A DNA stretch of 15,218 bases from Acidobacteriota bacterium. GTDB taxonomy: Bacteria; Acidobacteriota; Terriglobia; Terriglobales; Acidobacteriaceae. The stretch is from assembly GCA_021805955.1 (NCBI GenBank), contig JAJZDO010000459.1, forward strand, positions 1 to 15,218, in the 5' to 3' direction. Positions 14,554-15,218 of the stretch are shown piece after piece. Position 1 is the first letter of the stretch, and every line of letters begins with the position of its first letter. The position numbers and the translations under genes are program-made. Below the pieces are notes generated by a model. It was not told the DNA's origin and made no database searches. It worked only from the letters and a program-made list of their open reading frames with translations.

Positions 14554-14902
14554 TGACGCACAACAATACTCCGTCGCCGCCTATAGCTCGACTGTAAGGT
14601 TCAAACGGCAGGACTGTCAAGCGACGGGGCAAAACCGAGTGAGATGGAATCGCATGAAAAGTCTAGCCAATCGCCGGCATGAGAAGGCCGCTGGCGACGA
14701 GAGCGACGAGGCGCGACATAAGTATAGCGCGTAGTCCACCTAAGGGAGGATTGCGCCAGGGCCAATAAAAACTTTAGTAACGGTTTCAATTTCCATTCTG
14801 GAGCGTCGTTCCAATTTGATGCTTACAAAGTGCGGGGGCTTGTTTTCCTGTACATCCTGTCCTTGGAAAACGTCACTATTAGAGGGAAGAGAGGATACTC
14901 CC
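14554..14902. other. Divergent intergenic region between nuoA and the plus-strand gene
   Basis: About 350 bases without a supportable gene. It holds the nuo promoter candidate, listed separately, and a second -10-like TATACT on the minus strand (14725-14720, within ATAAGTATAGC on the plus strand) without a good -35. An imperfect palindrome ATTGCGCC-AG-GGGCCAAT-like element lies near 14750-14766. Just below 14719 an 18-codon minus-strand frame (MSRLVALVASGLLMPAIG) ends in TAG with no ribosome binding site. No tRNA was seen. Regulatory sites for both flanking genes are expected here but I cannot name the factors. Confidence 0.5.
14591..14620 (-). promoter_or_regulatory. Candidate sigma70-type promoter of the nuo operon
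   Basis: On the minus strand a perfect -35 TTGACA (14620-14615) is followed after 18 bases by TACAGT (14596-14591), which matches the -10 consensus at four of six positions, including the leading TA and final T. The start of transcription would fall near 14585, leaving a leader of about 30 bases before the nuoA ATG at 14553. Position and orientation fit the operon well. It is an inspection call; no expression evidence is available. Confidence 0.5.
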
Positions 14903-15218
14903 ATGGCGACTCACCCCAGTGTCGACACAAACCAGCAGCCCGGCCCAAAACGCGTTCCGGAGATCTGCGGGACTAGCGAATTACCTCGGCCCGAAGATAC
15001 GGACAAGACCATGCCTTTTCTGGCGGAGCCCGCTCTTGCCCCCATAGCAGTTATCCCAATTGCACTCGCGGACAAACCGGCGCGCCAAAACTTGCGGAGA
15101 ATCATGACGCGGGAACAGGGGCGGGCGCTTGAGATGATCGGCCATGCCGTGGATTACCTGAACGATTGCTATCTGCACGAAGGCGATGAGGATGAAATCA
15201 TTAATGTGGGAGGGTCCT
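14903..15218 (+). CDS. Start of an unrecognised gene, cut by the window edge
   Basis: An open frame begins at ATG 14903 and runs 105 codons without a stop to the right edge. AGAGGA lies seven bases upstream, a good ribosome binding site. The protein starts MATHPSVDTNQQPGPKRVPE, with a Pro-rich and probably disordered first 60 residues. It then has a likely helix, REQGRALEMIGHAVDYLNDC, followed by YLHEGDEDE. No signal peptide or known domain is recognised. It is divergent from the nuo operon and probably independent. The reading is supported by the Shine-Dalgarno and the long stop-free frame rather than by homology. Its C-terminus and total length cannot be seen. Confidence 0.6.
   Translation, partial: MATHPSVDTNQQPGPKRVPEICGTSELPRPEDTDKTMPFLAEPALAPIAVIPIALADKPARQNLRRIMTREQGRALEMIGHAVDYLNDCYLHEGDEDEIINVGGS

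Noticed and set aside
14663..14719. 18-codon minus-strand frame (MSRLVALVASGLLMPAIG) as a leader peptide of nuoA
   Set aside because: It has no ribosome binding site, the start sits directly on a -10-like sequence, and it lies upstream of the better promoter candidate, so it is probably not transcribed.
14720..14725. TATACT as the main nuo promoter -10
   Set aside because: The hexamer is good but there is no -35 at 16-18 bases. The TTGACA-18-TACAGT pair closer to nuoA is the better candidate.

Overview
The window is almost entirely one long minus-strand operon for proton-pumping NADH:quinone oxidoreductase (complex I). Read 5' to 3' on the minus strand the order is nuoA - nuoC - nuoD - orf125 - nuoE - nuoF - hicA (broken) - hicB - nuoG - nuoH - nuoJ - nuoK - nuoL - nuoM - nuoN, from 14553 down to 361. 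The genes are complete and tightly packed, with many 1-4 base stop/start overlaps. The peripheral NADH-oxidising arm (NuoE, NuoF, NuoG), part of the connecting arm (NuoC, NuoD) and all seven membrane subunits (NuoA, H, J, K, L, M, N) are present with their hallmark motifs. The organism is a moderately GC-rich bacterium. I infer Acidobacteriota (Terriglobia-like) from the general flavour of the proteins and the GTG starts, but no rRNA or other marker lies in the window, so this is only a moderate guess.

Three things depart from the textbook nuoABCDEFGHIJKLMN cluster. First, nuoB and nuoI are absent from their usual slots: nuoA is 12 bp from nuoC, and nuoH is 33 bp from nuoJ. The proteins that carry clusters N2, N6a and N6b must therefore come from elsewhere in the genome if the enzyme works. 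Second, an unrecognised 125-residue gene sits between nuoD and nuoE, joined to both by ATGA overlaps. Third, a HicA/HicB-type toxin-antitoxin pair sits between nuoF and nuoG. Its hicA reading frame carries an in-frame TAG where the family usually has the Trp of a DGW motif, followed directly by an ATG with a Shine-Dalgarno-like sequence, while hicB is intact.

Region by region: 1-360 lies downstream of nuoN, has no supportable gene and holds only a weak terminator-like hairpin. 361-14553 is the operon. 14554-14902 is a divergent intergenic region with a good sigma70-like promoter candidate (TTGACA - 18 bp - TACAGT) reading into nuoA. From 14903 to the right edge a plus-strand open frame with a good ribosome binding site begins a gene of unknown function that runs off the window.

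Together the genes take electrons from NADH (NuoF FMN), pass them through the Fe-S chain of NuoE/F/G towards the quinone site at the NuoD/NuoH interface, and couple this to proton translocation by the antiporter-like subunits NuoL, M and N. NuoM is unusual because two positions I recall as histidine in other NuoM proteins are Ala and Glu here.
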